This document shows, piece after piece, positions 52,793-62,211 of a DNA stretch of 64,000 bases; within the stretch, counting starts at the first letter, position 1, and the number at the start of each line of letters is the position of its first letter. The notes under the pieces were generated by a model, which saw only the letters and a list, made by a program, of their open reading frames with translations, searched no databases and was not told the origin of the DNA. The stretch is from NCBI RefSeq assembly GCF_963665245.1, contig NZ_OY762267.1, forward strand, positions 310,001 through 374,000, given 5' to 3'. The position numbers were made by a program, and so were the translations under genes. The DNA is from an uncultured Paludibaculum sp. (GTDB taxonomy: Bacteria; Acidobacteriota; Terriglobia; Bryobacterales; Bryobacteraceae).

Positions 52793-52822
52793 CCCAGTCC
52801 CAGAGCGTCAGCGACGGGCTAC
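52793..52822. repeat. 30-bp dispersed repeat, copy A
   Basis: CCCAGTCCCAGAGCGTCAGC followed by GACGGGCTAC. It matches 52961-52990 in about 27 of 30 positions. Its complement reads as the CGCTtACGCTCC type of GC-rich unit. Confidence 0.65.
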
Positions 52823-52960
52823 GCACGCGTCTTCAACGGAGTGGTCCCCGCCGCGTAGCGAACCGCGCACGTCAGCAAGCGGGCACCGGTTCCGGGAGCT
52901 TCTTCAATGGAGTCCCATATGGCTCGCCGCGCCCGCCCAAGCGGCTGAAGCGGCTCCCGT

Positions 52961-52990
52961 CCCAGTCCCGGAGCGTAAGCGACGGGCTCC
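52961..52990. repeat. 30-bp dispersed repeat, copy B
   Basis: CCCAGTCCCGGAGCGTAAGC followed by GACGGGCTCC, lying 168 bp after copy A. A related but shuffled unit (GAGCCGTGACCGTAAGGGAGCGG) lies near 52.62 kb. Confidence 0.65.
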
Positions 52991-53219
52991 CTCCCTCAAC
53001 CGAACGCGCGCCGATCCACAGGTCACCCCGAACCCCCGACATACGCCCACCCCACAAAATCCAAACGTTATAAGATAAACCCATCTGAATTTTTTGTAGA
53101 TGTCATTCTCCAAAATCGACTTCAATTCGCAGTTTCCGGCATCCGGAAAATCGCCCTATTTGCTTCGGCGCCAGAGCCCCACGGCCGCCGGACCAAGCCA
53201 CGCAGGAAGGTTCGTTCTC

Positions 53220-54881
53220 ATGAAATCGATTCTGATTGGCGCATTACTAACCGCGCCATTCCTCCAGGCGCAATACCAGTCTCTCGTCACCACGGACGAC
53301 GGCAGCACTCTCTATTTCACAACCCCACTGGTCCAGCGGGGCACCAGCCAACCCGCGCACGGCAAGTCGTTCCGCATCGACGCCCAGGGGTTGGCCGTCC
53401 AGGAGATCAGGACGGTCGACCTGCTCCAGGATCCTCCGCTCACCATCACGAATAACTACAACATCACCGGCATCGACGTATCGGGAGACGGGCGGATCAC
53501 CGCCACCGCCGCCGCCCGCGACTGCCGCGACAGCATCTGCGGATCGTCGGTGAATGTGAGAACAACTCTGCGCGGCCATGGTGACCCGGTCGACTACAAC
53601 GGACCCGCGCGCCTCAGCCAGAACGGCCGCTACCTCGCCGCGACGGCAACCGGCATCCCCCGCTCCACCGGAGCCCTCCGCCGCCAGTGGGATCTCGAGA
53701 CCGGCGACTCCTGGACCCTGCCCTACAACTCGTGGGCCCCCTCCGGACGCATGGTGGCCAACGACGGCACGGTGCTGGCGATCTACGAAGGGGACGTGCA
53801 ACTGCTGGAGCACGGGGTCCCCCGGCGCCTGACGTTCGGCAGCGAAACCATCCTCGACGCCACCATCGACGCGGCCGGGACCTCCGTGGTGTTCACGTCC
53901 TGCTGGCCCGATCCGTACAGCACCTATGCGCGCGTTCGCCGCATCGACATCGCCAGCGGCGCGCTGAGCACGATTCTGGAAGACGCCGTCGACTTCAGCC
54001 AACCCAGCGTGAGTAACGATGGCTCCGCGGTGATCGTGCTGAGCCGCCGGCAGGTCTTCTATCTGGCGAGCGATGGCACGGGCTTGCGTCAACTCACCAA
54101 CGAAGCGGACGGCATCCAAACGGCCGTGCTGTCGGGAGACGGCCACGTCGCCTACGCGCTCACCTTCGGAGGACGCCTGCTTCGCATCGATGTAGCGGAA
54201 ACGAAGGTGACCGAGATACTCGGGCGCACAGCCGCACTGAGCGGTGTGCCCACGTCGGGAGCGATCGGCTCAGCACTGGTGGTCACCGGCTCGGCCCTGG
54301 ACGAGCAGGATATGAGCGTGACAATCGGCGGTTTGGCAGCGCCCCTAGTCCGGGCCAAGCCAGGCGAATTGATCTTCCAGATCCCCTGGGAAGCCACACA
54401 GGGCAGCGAGGTGCCGGTGGAGATCCACACCCAGGCGGAGTTCCCCTTCGTCAGCACCCTGCAGTTCCCGCTGGTGGTCTCGGAAGTGAGCCCTGATCGC
54501 TACGGGCCCACGCTGCACGAGCAGTCCGACTGGCCGGTCACCCAGGACGCCCCGGCCCGAGGCGGCGAGCTGATCCACTTCTACGCCACCGGCCTCGGAC
54601 CCGTCACCGCCCCGGTCCAAACCGGAGTCCCACAACCAGCCGATCCGCCGGCAACGCTCAAACACGGCTTGGGGTGCAGTTACGGCTACGAGCAGTCATC
54701 GACGTCGGTGGAGATTCGATACGCCGGCCTCGCGCCCGGTCTGATCGGCTTCTACGAAGTAGCGCTGGTGATGCCAACCGGCGTCTCAACAGGGCAGTCC
54801 CACATCCTGACGCTGCTTTGTCGCCTCGATCTGGACCACGGAGCCATAGGGTTCAACCTCAACGTGCCCTACCAGCCGTAG
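53220..54881 (+). CDS. Secreted beta-propeller-like protein with Solibacter-type C-terminal domain
   Basis: A 553-aa protein. ATG 53220 follows AGGAAGG at 9-nt spacing and gives a clean signal peptide (SILIGALLTAPFLQAQ). Residues about 25-360 form repeated WD40/TolB-like blades (ISGDGHVAYALTFGGRLLRID, SVSNDGSAVIVLSRRQVFYLASDGTGLRQLTNEADGIQ). The last 210 residues (VTIGGLAAPLVRAKPGELIFQIPWEA, PARGGELIHFYATGLGPVTAPVQTGVPQP, EIRYAGLAPGLIGFYEVALVMPTGV) closely resemble the 'Solibacter uncharacterised C-terminal domain' (TIGR03437). The function is unknown; it probably acts at the cell surface or outside the cell. Confidence 0.85.
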   Translation: MKSILIGALLTAPFLQAQYQSLVTTDDGSTLYFTTPLVQRGTSQPAHGKSFRIDAQGLAVQEIRTVDLLQDPPLTITNNYNITGIDVSGDGRITATAAARDCRDSICGSSVNVRTTLRGHGDPVDYNGPARLSQNGRYLAATATGIPRSTGALRRQWDLETGDSWTLPYNSWAPSGRMVANDGTVLAIYEGDVQLLEHGVPRRLTFGSETILDATIDAAGTSVVFTSCWPDPYSTYARVRRIDIASGALSTILEDAVDFSQPSVSNDGSAVIVLSRRQVFYLASDGTGLRQLTNEADGIQTAVLSGDGHVAYALTFGGRLLRIDVAETKVTEILGRTAALSGVPTSGAIGSALVVTGSALDEQDMSVTIGGLAAPLVRAKPGELIFQIPWEATQGSEVPVEIHTQAEFPFVSTLQFPLVVSEVSPDRYGPTLHEQSDWPVTQDAPARGGELIHFYATGLGPVTAPVQTGVPQPADPPATLKHGLGCSYGYEQSSTSVEIRYAGLAPGLIGFYEVALVMPTGVSTGQSHILTLLCRLDLDHGAIGFNLNVPYQP

Positions 54882-54900
54882 AGCCAAGCGCAATAGTGCA

Positions 54901-54923
54901 GGGGCCCGCGTCGGCCGGGCCCC
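54901..54923 (+). terminator. Hairpin after the beta-propeller gene
   Basis: GGGGCCCG (54901-54908) pairs with CGGGCCCC (54916-54923), with a 7-nt loop, 19 nt after the stop codon. No T-run follows. Confidence 0.5.
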
Positions 54924-54984
54924 CACACCCAGCGAAGCCCGACACCCCCAACGCTGTCCCCGAGGGGTAGAGGGGGTTCCATTC

Positions 54985-55003
54985 CCCCGGCCACCGGCCG
55001 GGG
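54985..55003 (-). terminator. Hairpin after the FAD oxidoreductase operon
   Basis: CCCCGGCC (54985-54992) and GGCCGGGG (54996-55003) form an 8-bp stem with a 3-nt loop. It lies about 70 nt beyond the stop of the minus-strand operon and faces the previous hairpin. Confidence 0.45.
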
Positions 55004-55070
55004 CCCCCAGCAGTCCCAACGAAGCCTAACAACCCGACCAGGATCCCATCGAGCGCAGCCACCGATTGGC

Positions 55071-56672
55071 TCACCGCCCACTCAACGGACTCACCCCCTG
55101 CAACGACACCACCGCCCCAGCCTCCACCAAAACCTTCCTCAACTCTTTGTAAGGAACATCCTGCACAGCCCCCTCAGCCAACCCAGCCGCCGCCCCCGCA
55201 GCCTGCCCCAACGCCAAAAACGTCCACTCCAACCGGATCGCCCCATAGGCCACATGCGACGACGATGGACACGAGGCCGCCAACAGATTCCGAACCTCCG
55301 CCCGCCTGGGAGTCAACGCTCGGTACGGAATACTGAACGGACCCCAATCCTTCCCCCCAAACACGAAGCCCTCGTTGTAAGCCGCGCCATCCTTCACAAT
55401 CCGACGCACATGGTGCATGTCCGGGGGCCAGTAAGCGACCGCCACCCCATCCTCGACCAACGGAGCATTCACCCGCCGCGTATGCCACTCCGTCAAGACC
55501 AGGTCGGAGACCATCCGCCGCCCATCCCGCACATACAACTGACGCGGCCAGCCCCCGTTGTCCGTGAACTCGTCCTTGCACAGGCCCCAATCGCGCCAGC
55601 TCGCCCGCACACGCTCGGGCAGTCCCGGGTCGTGCGCCAGAAAGTACAGCAGCCCCCAAGTGAACTCCAGATGCTGCCGGTACACCCGCTCGCGCGCCGC
55701 ATACGACCCGCCCGGGTACTCGAAGTTCATCCCATATAGATTCGCCGACAAGTCATGCCACGACCCCAGGTCCGTCTTGCCGTTGGGCAGATTCTCCTTC
55801 GGCGTGAACAACTGCCCGCCGGCCCGCGCATAGCGCCGGTAGATCTCATACTGGGACGGATCATAGTGCGGAGGCTTCACAATGGCGAGCCGGTTCCCCG
55901 GCACGCGCGTCAGGCACAAACGGAAGCAATACCCCTGGATCCGATGATCGCCCGAACCCACTTCGCCATACGGCTCATCCTGGATCGTCGCAATCAACCC
56001 GCTCGACGGCACCCCGGGGACTTTGTAGGGATCCACTTTCACCGCAAACTGCCGGTACTCGTTCTCGCCCCGGATCCCGTTCTTGGTCTCACCATACTGC
56101 ACGTTGGATTCGCGCCCAATCACCGTCTCGACCCCGGCAGCCGCCAGCAGGTCGCCCTCGATGGTGGCGTCCACGAACTGCTGCCCCTCGAACACCTCGC
56201 CCGACTCCGTCACAATCGCCTTCAGTACTTTTCCGTCGCCCCAGATCACCGAGGTCTTGAGCGGCTCTTGCAACCGCCGCTGACGGAAGACCGGGACGTG
56301 CGCCTGTTCCAACAGATCCTCGAAGACCGCCTCGGCCACGTGCGGCTCAAACTGCCAGACCGGTTTCTGCTTGCCGTACTTCTGTCCGACCCTTGTGTAA
56401 AACTCCAGGGCCAATCCGCCCACGGCGATACTGTTTCGGAAATCGTGATTATCGATATCCGATCCTCCGAGCCCGTCCACCGTGATGCCCCCGAGGTGTT
56501 TCTCGGGAGCGACCAAAGCGACCTTCTTACCCATCCGCGCGGCCTGGACAGCCGCGGTGATTCCCGCGGCTGTCCCACCGTAAACCACCACATTTTGCAC
56601 CGTTGGTGACGCGCCAAACAAGTTGCCAGTGGCAAGCAATATAGTTGCTTTGGTCAACCAATTGAGATTCAT
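55071..56672 (-). CDS. Secreted FAD-dependent oxidoreductase (FAD_oxidored type)
   Basis: A 533-aa protein with a leader (TKATILLATGNLFGASP) and an FAD Rossmann motif VVVYGGTAAGITAAVQAARMGKKVALV near residues 28-54. HLGGITVDGLGGSDIDNH and QQFVDATIEGDLLAAAGVETVIGRES are typical of this family, in which the DATIEGDLAA segment closes the FAD site. The C-terminal SSHVAYGAIRLEWTFLALGQAAGAAAGLA contacts FAD. It starts 2 nt after the TonB receptor stop, as third gene of a three-gene operon. The substrate is unknown; sugars or other polyols are plausible. Confidence 0.88.
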   Translation of the reverse strand: MNLNWLTKATILLATGNLFGASPTVQNVVVYGGTAAGITAAVQAARMGKKVALVAPEKHLGGITVDGLGGSDIDNHDFRNSIAVGGLALEFYTRVGQKYGKQKPVWQFEPHVAEAVFEDLLEQAHVPVFRQRRLQEPLKTSVIWGDGKVLKAIVTESGEVFEGQQFVDATIEGDLLAAAGVETVIGRESNVQYGETKNGIRGENEYRQFAVKVDPYKVPGVPSSGLIATIQDEPYGEVGSGDHRIQGYCFRLCLTRVPGNRLAIVKPPHYDPSQYEIYRRYARAGGQLFTPKENLPNGKTDLGSWHDLSANLYGMNFEYPGGSYAARERVYRQHLEFTWGLLYFLAHDPGLPERVRASWRDWGLCKDEFTDNGGWPRQLYVRDGRRMVSDLVLTEWHTRRVNAPLVEDGVAVAYWPPDMHHVRRIVKDGAAYNEGFVFGGKDWGPFSIPYRALTPRRAEVRNLLAASCPSSSHVAYGAIRLEWTFLALGQAAGAAAGLAEGAVQDVPYKELRKVLVEAGAVVSLQGVSPLSGR

Positions 56673-56674
56673 GA

Positions 56675-59600
56675 CTAGAAGAGGAACTTCAGCGCGAGTT
56701 GAATGTTCCGCGGACCCGTGTTCGTCGCCAGCGACCGGATGGTCCCGAACGAGCCCGAACTGATGTTCGCCGTCGGGTTGCCGAACGTGGGCGTGTTCGT
56801 CAGGTTAAAGAACTCCGCCCGGAACTGGACCTTGTAGTTCTCTTTTACCCGGAAGTTCTTCAGCACTGAAAGGTCAATGTTCTGCAGACCATCCGTGCGA
56901 ACGGTGGGCAGGTTGCGCGGCGCGTTTCCAAATGTAAACGGCTGGATGGTTGCGAACGCCGCCTTATTCAACCAATTATCGATGGTTGGGTTGCTAACCG
57001 ACGGATCTCCAATGAGATCTGGACGGCCTCCCCCAAACGCTGGAGCATTCGCCGTCACCGAAATGACGTTGCCGCTCTGCAGGGTCACGATCGGGTTCAA
57101 CTGCCAGCCGGCGGCCAGCAGGTTGACGATGCCTTTGGAGTTGCGCAGCAAGGGCAGCTCGTAACTCGCTGTCATCACAAGGCGTTGCGGCAAATCCGAG
57201 GTGGAAACCGCGCGCTCCGCCCGCAGGTTATCCCAGTTCTGCACTCCGTTGTCCCCGCCATCGGCGAAGCCATTGAATCCATTGCCCAGATTGTTGTCGA
57301 TCAGCTTCGAGAAGGTGTACGACGCCAAGAGGGAGAGATCATGCGAGAAACGCTTCTCGACACGGACGGTCGCCGCGTGATAGATGGAATCGGCCCAGGA
57401 GTCGAGGCCGCTGGCACCGGTGAACTGCGGATAGTAGTTCAGCAGGGTGGCCCGAGTGACGTTGGCCTGTGCCAAAGATCCCGTCTTGATGATGGACGCA
57501 AAGGGGTTAGGCACCAACTGCTGCAGCGCTGTGCCCTGGGAAAGGGCTGTCTGCGGCAGGTAGCGGAAGGTCCGGCTGGCCGGCAGCGACGCGCCCCGGT
57601 TGCCCATATAGCCCAGTTCGACAATCCATCCTCCGGCCACTTCCTGTTGGACGTTGAAATTCCACTGCTGGCTGTAACCGCGCTTTAGATTCAAATAGTT
57701 GCCACCGACGCTGGTGCCCAGGCCGGTCAGCAGGCCCTGGGTCGAGCCGCTGGGCAGGTTGATGCCGTCCGGGAACGGGTTGGCAATGGTGCCAGACGGA
57801 GTGAAACCACCGTCGACCGAGGTGACCATGGCCGAGGTGGCCGAAAAGCCACTCTGGCCCACGCGCACAATGACGCCCGTTGTCGGAAGGTGCAAAATGC
57901 CGTAGCTGGCTCGCACCACTGTCTTCTTAAACAATTGATAGGAAAGGCCCAGGCGCGGCTCGAAGTCCTTGTAGGAAACCTCGCGATTGCCCCGGCCCCG
58001 GCCGTCGACCCCGGGGTAGATCAGCCCGCCGGTCATGTTGATGCCGCCGCTCGAATAGGAAGCCGTGGGGTCCCACATGGACATCGCATTATATCGATCT
58101 GTGAGAGCGCCTTCCACGTCATACCTCAAGCCAAGGTTTAAGGTAAGGCGAGGCGTCACCTTCCAATCGTCCTGAGCATAGACCGCGCCGTATGGAACCT
58201 GATAAGTGACTGTGGGACAGCGCGTTAGGGATCCGCTGCTGGCGGCCCCCAACAGGAACGACGCATAGCCGAAGCCGGCGTTCGTGGTGGCCACGTTCGG
58301 ATCCGCACCCTGTGTGAAACCGCGCCCGAAACCGTAGGCCAGAATCGAGCCGCACATCTGGTTGTTGTTTGCGCGATAGGCCCGGAACTCCGTGCCGAAC
58401 TTGAAGTTATGCGCCGAATGGATCCACGTCAACGACCCGGCGGCCGTATAGGAGTCGTTCGCCTGGATAAGGTGGTCGTCGGCCGCGGCGCCAATCCCAC
58501 TCATGTCCCCAATGCTGAAGTTCGGAAACACAGGTAACTGCATCTGGCTGTTGACGATAGAGTTGATCGCAAGCTTCGTCACATCGAAGCCGTAGCTGCG
58601 CGTCACGCGCGGCGTGAAGTAACGGTTCAGACCGACGCGCGCCTCCAGCAGCAGAGTCGGACGCAGCGTTTCCATGTAGCTGAGAACGGCACTGTTGCGC
58701 TTGAACGGCAGGTCGCTCGTATTGGTCTCGGCGACGTTGTCGTAGAAGTTCGACGAGCCGCGGAACGTCTTGTCATAGGTATAGCGGCCAAAGAGGCGGC
58801 GGCTCTGGTTGAAGTTGTGGTCGACGCGGATGCCATAGACATCTTTGTCGACGGGCGCGGAGGCCTGCCCGAAGAAGTTATTGGTGCGTGTGAGGGCGTT
58901 GCCGGCGGTGTTGCTGGCTGGGTAGAAACCGGTGACCGCTTTCGCTACTGCACTGATTCTATTGGCTGGAATGACGTTGCCCGTGAGCGGCGTACGCTGA
59001 TAGGAGCCGGGTTTGTCCGGGTTAGGGAGGGTCGTCGTCGGATCGTAGATCACCACCAGACGTCCACTGGAATCAAAGGTTTGGCTGAAGTCGCCCTGGC
59101 GCTGCAGGTCGGTCGGAACGGTGCGGAACGTCTGGTCCTGGCCGCGCTGTGCGACCTTTTCCCAATTGAAAAAGAAGAAGGTCTGATCCTTCTTCACGGG
59201 CCCGCCGAGGGTGGCCCCGTACTGATTGAAGACGAACGGAGCGCGCTTGGCGCCGGCGTAGTTGCTGAAGAAGCTGTTGGCGTTCAACTCCTTATTTTTC
59301 AGGAACTCAAAGGCGGACCCATGCCATGAGTTCGTACCCGCCTTGCTGACGAAATTGGCGATGCCGCCACCCGTGCGGCCGTACTCAGCGCTGGGGTTGC
59401 GGGTGATGATGCGGAACTCTTCCGTGGCGTCTGGCGACAGCGTAATCTGGATGCCGCCCGAAGCGAAATTCTCGGCCGCCACGCCATCGACCATGAAGTT
59501 GTTGGTACTGGGGGCCCCACCGGCAATGGAGACGCGGGAGCCGTCGAAGCTCGAAACGGTCATACCGCCAAACGAACCCACCGGCCGGACACCGGGCACT

Positions 59601-60067
59601 AAGTTGGCCAGGAGCATCGGGTTCCGTCCGCTCAAGGGGAGGTCGACGACACGCTGATTGGGCACAACCGTGGAGACGGCGGTGGTCTCCGTGCTCAGCA
59701 ATCCGGCGGAGGCAACCACCTCAACCGTTTCGCTCACCTGCCCCATCTCGAGGCGGATGTCGAGGCGGAGAGACTGCCCTTCTTCTAGTAACAAGTCTTT
59801 ATTTTTAGATGACTTAAAACCTTTCATCTCAACCATCACTTCGTACCGGCCACGCGGCAGCAATGGAGCGGTGTAGTACCCCTCGGGACTGGTGACGACC
59901 TGGCGGGAAGTGCCGGTATCGGTGGCGATGATGTTGACGGTGGCTCCGGCGACGGGCGAGTCGCTCGGATCCTTCACCATTCCAGTAATTTGGGCGTTCT
60001 GCGCAAAGGCCGACAGGGCCAGCGAGAAGGCAAGCAACGCGGAGACAGACAGTGTCCTGAAGCGCAT
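56675..60067 (-). CDS. Oar-type TonB-dependent receptor with carboxypeptidase regulatory-like domain
   Basis: An 1130-aa outer-membrane receptor. It has a signal peptide (LSVSALLAFSLALSAFAQ), a regulatory-like beta domain (ITGMVKDPSDSPVAGATVNII, EGYYTAPLLPRGRYEVMVEMKGF) and a plug region (NNFMVDGVAAENFASGGIQ, EEFRIITRNPSAEYGRTGGGIANF). The long barrel ends ALKFLF. Its ATG overlaps the upstream oxidoreductase stop (TAATG), and its stop is 2 nt before the next oxidoreductase gene. This strict coupling suggests that receptor and oxidoreductases handle the same substrate. Confidence 0.93.
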   Translation of the reverse strand: MRFRTLSVSALLAFSLALSAFAQNAQITGMVKDPSDSPVAGATVNIIATDTGTSRQVVTSPEGYYTAPLLPRGRYEVMVEMKGFKSSKNKDLLLEEGQSLRLDIRLEMGQVSETVEVVASAGLLSTETTAVSTVVPNQRVVDLPLSGRNPMLLANLVPGVRPVGSFGGMTVSSFDGSRVSIAGGAPSTNNFMVDGVAAENFASGGIQITLSPDATEEFRIITRNPSAEYGRTGGGIANFVSKAGTNSWHGSAFEFLKNKELNANSFFSNYAGAKRAPFVFNQYGATLGGPVKKDQTFFFFNWEKVAQRGQDQTFRTVPTDLQRQGDFSQTFDSSGRLVVIYDPTTTLPNPDKPGSYQRTPLTGNVIPANRISAVAKAVTGFYPASNTAGNALTRTNNFFGQASAPVDKDVYGIRVDHNFNQSRRLFGRYTYDKTFRGSSNFYDNVAETNTSDLPFKRNSAVLSYMETLRPTLLLEARVGLNRYFTPRVTRSYGFDVTKLAINSIVNSQMQLPVFPNFSIGDMSGIGAAADDHLIQANDSYTAAGSLTWIHSAHNFKFGTEFRAYRANNNQMCGSILAYGFGRGFTQGADPNVATTNAGFGYASFLLGAASSGSLTRCPTVTYQVPYGAVYAQDDWKVTPRLTLNLGLRYDVEGALTDRYNAMSMWDPTASYSSGGINMTGGLIYPGVDGRGRGNREVSYKDFEPRLGLSYQLFKKTVVRASYGILHLPTTGVIVRVGQSGFSATSAMVTSVDGGFTPSGTIANPFPDGINLPSGSTQGLLTGLGTSVGGNYLNLKRGYSQQWNFNVQQEVAGGWIVELGYMGNRGASLPASRTFRYLPQTALSQGTALQQLVPNPFASIIKTGSLAQANVTRATLLNYYPQFTGASGLDSWADSIYHAATVRVEKRFSHDLSLLASYTFSKLIDNNLGNGFNGFADGGDNGVQNWDNLRAERAVSTSDLPQRLVMTASYELPLLRNSKGIVNLLAAGWQLNPIVTLQSGNVISVTANAPAFGGGRPDLIGDPSVSNPTIDNWLNKAAFATIQPFTFGNAPRNLPTVRTDGLQNIDLSVLKNFRVKENYKVQFRAEFFNLTNTPTFGNPTANISSGSFGTIRSLATNTGPRNIQLALKFLF

Positions 60068-62049
60068 TATGGATTGACTCCCTCTTGATCAGGCAGTGAA
60101 TAGAGATCCAGCGCCGCCCGTGCCCGCGAGACTGGGCCGGGTGGCAGTGGAGGCAATGAAAACGGACGAATTCGGTTCAACCAATCTCTCCACTCTTGAG
60201 AGGTAATTGATTGATTCGGAAGAAATTCTCTGGCAGCAGCAGGCTTCGAGAAACCGGCATGGATCGTGCCTTGATAGGGCCCCGCCTGGGGCCAAAGCGC
60301 CGGAAAGCCCAGCACGTTCGCGTCGTGCAGGGTCTCGACATCGCGGAACGCCCAATGGGTGTAGGGCACGTCGCGAAAGTGATGACCGCTGACGCTGGGC
60401 CACAGCTTGAAGTGGCGGACGAGCAGCGCCGCAGCCTGGGCCCGGGTGAGCGGGGCATCAGGCTGAATAGTCCGGTCGGGGAAGCCCCGAAAGGATCCGC
60501 GGAGGGACAGCGACTCGATCGCCTGGAAGGCGGGGTGATCCAGCGGCAGATCCCAGTAGAAAACGAGCCGGGCTTTCTGGCGCAGCAACTCACTTTGCAC
60601 TTTGTTGACAGCGAGTTGGCGCGGCGTCATGCGGTCCTTCACTGAGAGCGCCGCTGCGACGCCGGCGGCCTGTCCGAGGACGGTCCACGTGGGATCCATG
60701 CGGACGGCCGAGAACGCGACATGCGTCGCCGAGAGTGCTGTGGGAACGAGCAGACCTTCCACCTGCTTCGGCACGATGGAACCGTAAGGCACTTGGAACG
60801 CTGTGGTTACGTCGATCAGGTAGAAGTCGCCTTCGCCCTTGTCAGGCTTGGTGAAATCCGTCTTCGGCCGTACTGGTTTGGCGTCGATTGGGTACTCGCC
60901 GACGGCGATGCTGTCGGAGCGAAAGGGCGGCAGCCAGCCAGATCCCGTGAGAAACGGGTTGATGTCGGCCTCGGTCATCGTGGCTTCGCCCTCGATGCGC
61001 CGAGCCTCCCGAATGAAGACCCGGTACGGCAAATGGCCGTTGTCGACGAACTCGTCGTCGGGCAGACCGAGGTCGGTGCGGCCGAGGTCGTGTTGCAGGT
61101 AGTAGAGGTAGCTGAGCGCCCGGTTCTTGTGAAGCTCGTACAGTTTCTTACGGTCGGCGAGTGAACCCTCGGGCCAAGTCCAGTTCAGCTCCTGGATCTC
61201 GTTCCCAATTGGGTTCACGTTCATCTCGAACTTTCCCCCGGGAACGTCTGTAGACAAACCCTTTGTGCTGAACCTGAATTGCTCCGGATCATAGCCGGGC
61301 GGGCGGGCAATGAGCGGCGCCCCGGAAGCATACTTCTTGATACAGACACGAAGCCCGGACGACGGAATAGCTTGATCCTGGCGCCCGGTGGAGCCGGGCA
61401 GGATCTCGTTGGTGGCGTTGTAGAAGTAGATGTGACCGGCGTGGGGCTCAAGAGGAGATCGAGCCTCCCGGCCGACCCGATAGGGCGCGCCGGCCCAGGC
61501 AGCAATGTCACCTTCGTGCGTGGCGTCGATGACGACCTTGGCGGTGACGGTCGTCTTCGTTCCGTTCGCATCTTCGAAGGTGACTCCGGCGATGCGCCGG
61601 CCGTCCATGACAACTCCGGTGGCTACGGTGCGATAGAGGATCTTCAGGTTGGGGTACTGAGAGGCCATGCGGCGGAAGATCTCACTGGCAACGTGGGGCT
61701 CCCAACGGCCACCGGCCTCGGCCTGATGGGCGGCAAAGGAATGTCCATCGAGATGAGTGGCTTTGTGGGAAGGGATGGGTCCCGAGTAGCCGTAGTGCGC
61801 CCGGACCTGCTGGCGGAACTCATCGAAGACGCCGCTGAGCGACTCGTAGGAGTAGGAGTCGATGTTGGAGATGCCGTTCGAGAGCATGCCGCCCAGAACG
61901 GGGGTGTCCTCGACGAGCAGGACCGAGACGCCGAGGCGGGCAGCGCCGATGCCGGCTCCGATGCCGGAACTGCTGCCGCCGACGATCAGTACGTCGACCT
62001 GGGCGTGGCAGACGAGGGCCACAAAGAGCAGAAACGCGATGCGAGACAT
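60067..62049 (-). CDS. Secreted FAD-dependent oxidoreductase with C-terminal SLH-like repeats
   Basis: A 660-aa protein with a signal peptide (RIAFLLFVALVCHAQ) and an FAD motif VLIVGGSSSGIGAGIGAARLGVSVLLVEDTPVLGGM. KVVIDATHEGDIAAWAGAPYRVGRE and STHVAFSAVRM-like C-terminal FAD contacts match the FAD_oxidored family. Unlike its neighbour at 55-56.7 kb it carries an extra 150 residues with S-layer-homology-like repeats: GSFRGFPDRTIQPDAPLTRAQAAALL (about 517-543) and HFRDVPYTHWAFRDVETLHDANVLG (about 557-581), possibly a degenerate third. This implies attachment to the cell surface. First gene of the operon. Confidence 0.87.
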   Translation of the reverse strand: MSRIAFLLFVALVCHAQVDVLIVGGSSSGIGAGIGAARLGVSVLLVEDTPVLGGMLSNGISNIDSYSYESLSGVFDEFRQQVRAHYGYSGPIPSHKATHLDGHSFAAHQAEAGGRWEPHVASEIFRRMASQYPNLKILYRTVATGVVMDGRRIAGVTFEDANGTKTTVTAKVVIDATHEGDIAAWAGAPYRVGREARSPLEPHAGHIYFYNATNEILPGSTGRQDQAIPSSGLRVCIKKYASGAPLIARPPGYDPEQFRFSTKGLSTDVPGGKFEMNVNPIGNEIQELNWTWPEGSLADRKKLYELHKNRALSYLYYLQHDLGRTDLGLPDDEFVDNGHLPYRVFIREARRIEGEATMTEADINPFLTGSGWLPPFRSDSIAVGEYPIDAKPVRPKTDFTKPDKGEGDFYLIDVTTAFQVPYGSIVPKQVEGLLVPTALSATHVAFSAVRMDPTWTVLGQAAGVAAALSVKDRMTPRQLAVNKVQSELLRQKARLVFYWDLPLDHPAFQAIESLSLRGSFRGFPDRTIQPDAPLTRAQAAALLVRHFKLWPSVSGHHFRDVPYTHWAFRDVETLHDANVLGFPALWPQAGPYQGTIHAGFSKPAAAREFLPNQSITSQEWRDWLNRIRPFSLPPLPPGPVSRARAALDLYSLPDQEGVNP

Positions 62050-62051
62050 AC

Positions 62052-62069
62052 CGTTTCAGCCATGAAACG
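62052..62069. promoter_or_regulatory. Small palindrome at the operon leader
   Basis: CGTTTCA (62052-62058) and TGAAACG (62063-62069) form a 7-4-7 inverted repeat 2 nt upstream of the first oxidoreductase start, in place of a visible Shine-Dalgarno. It could be an operator or a structure occluding the ribosome site. Chance cannot be excluded. Confidence 0.3.
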
Positions 62070-62211
62070 CCTTGCGGCGGGCACGGCACCAGCATCTTGT
62101 TGTCAGGTCGATGTTTTCTGATTGCCCCTTTGGAATGAGCGGAGTGCAGCCGTTACGGGATTGTTATGCGCGTGTTCCAAGGGGTCATATTGTGTTACTC
62201 TCGGGAGCGCA

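Larger units (their letters stand above)
52446..53219. other. Gene-free, repeat-rich intergenic region
   Basis: About 770 bases without a supported gene between the glutamate dehydrogenase start and a plus-strand secreted-protein gene. It contains several degenerate GC-rich units of the type GGAGCGTAAGCGACGGGCT, GAGCCGTGACCGTAAGGGAGCGG and CTTCAAyGGAGT. Long open frames across it on both strands are Arg/Pro-rich and repeat-driven. The right end turns AT-rich (about 53060-53110), which may be promoter sequence. Confidence 0.6.

Noticed and set aside
52587..53078. Open frame of 163 codons in the repeat-rich spacer
   Set aside because: Composition is Arg/Pro/Ala-rich and driven by the repeats; overlapping frames on both strands are equally open and none has a ribosome site or recognisable fold.
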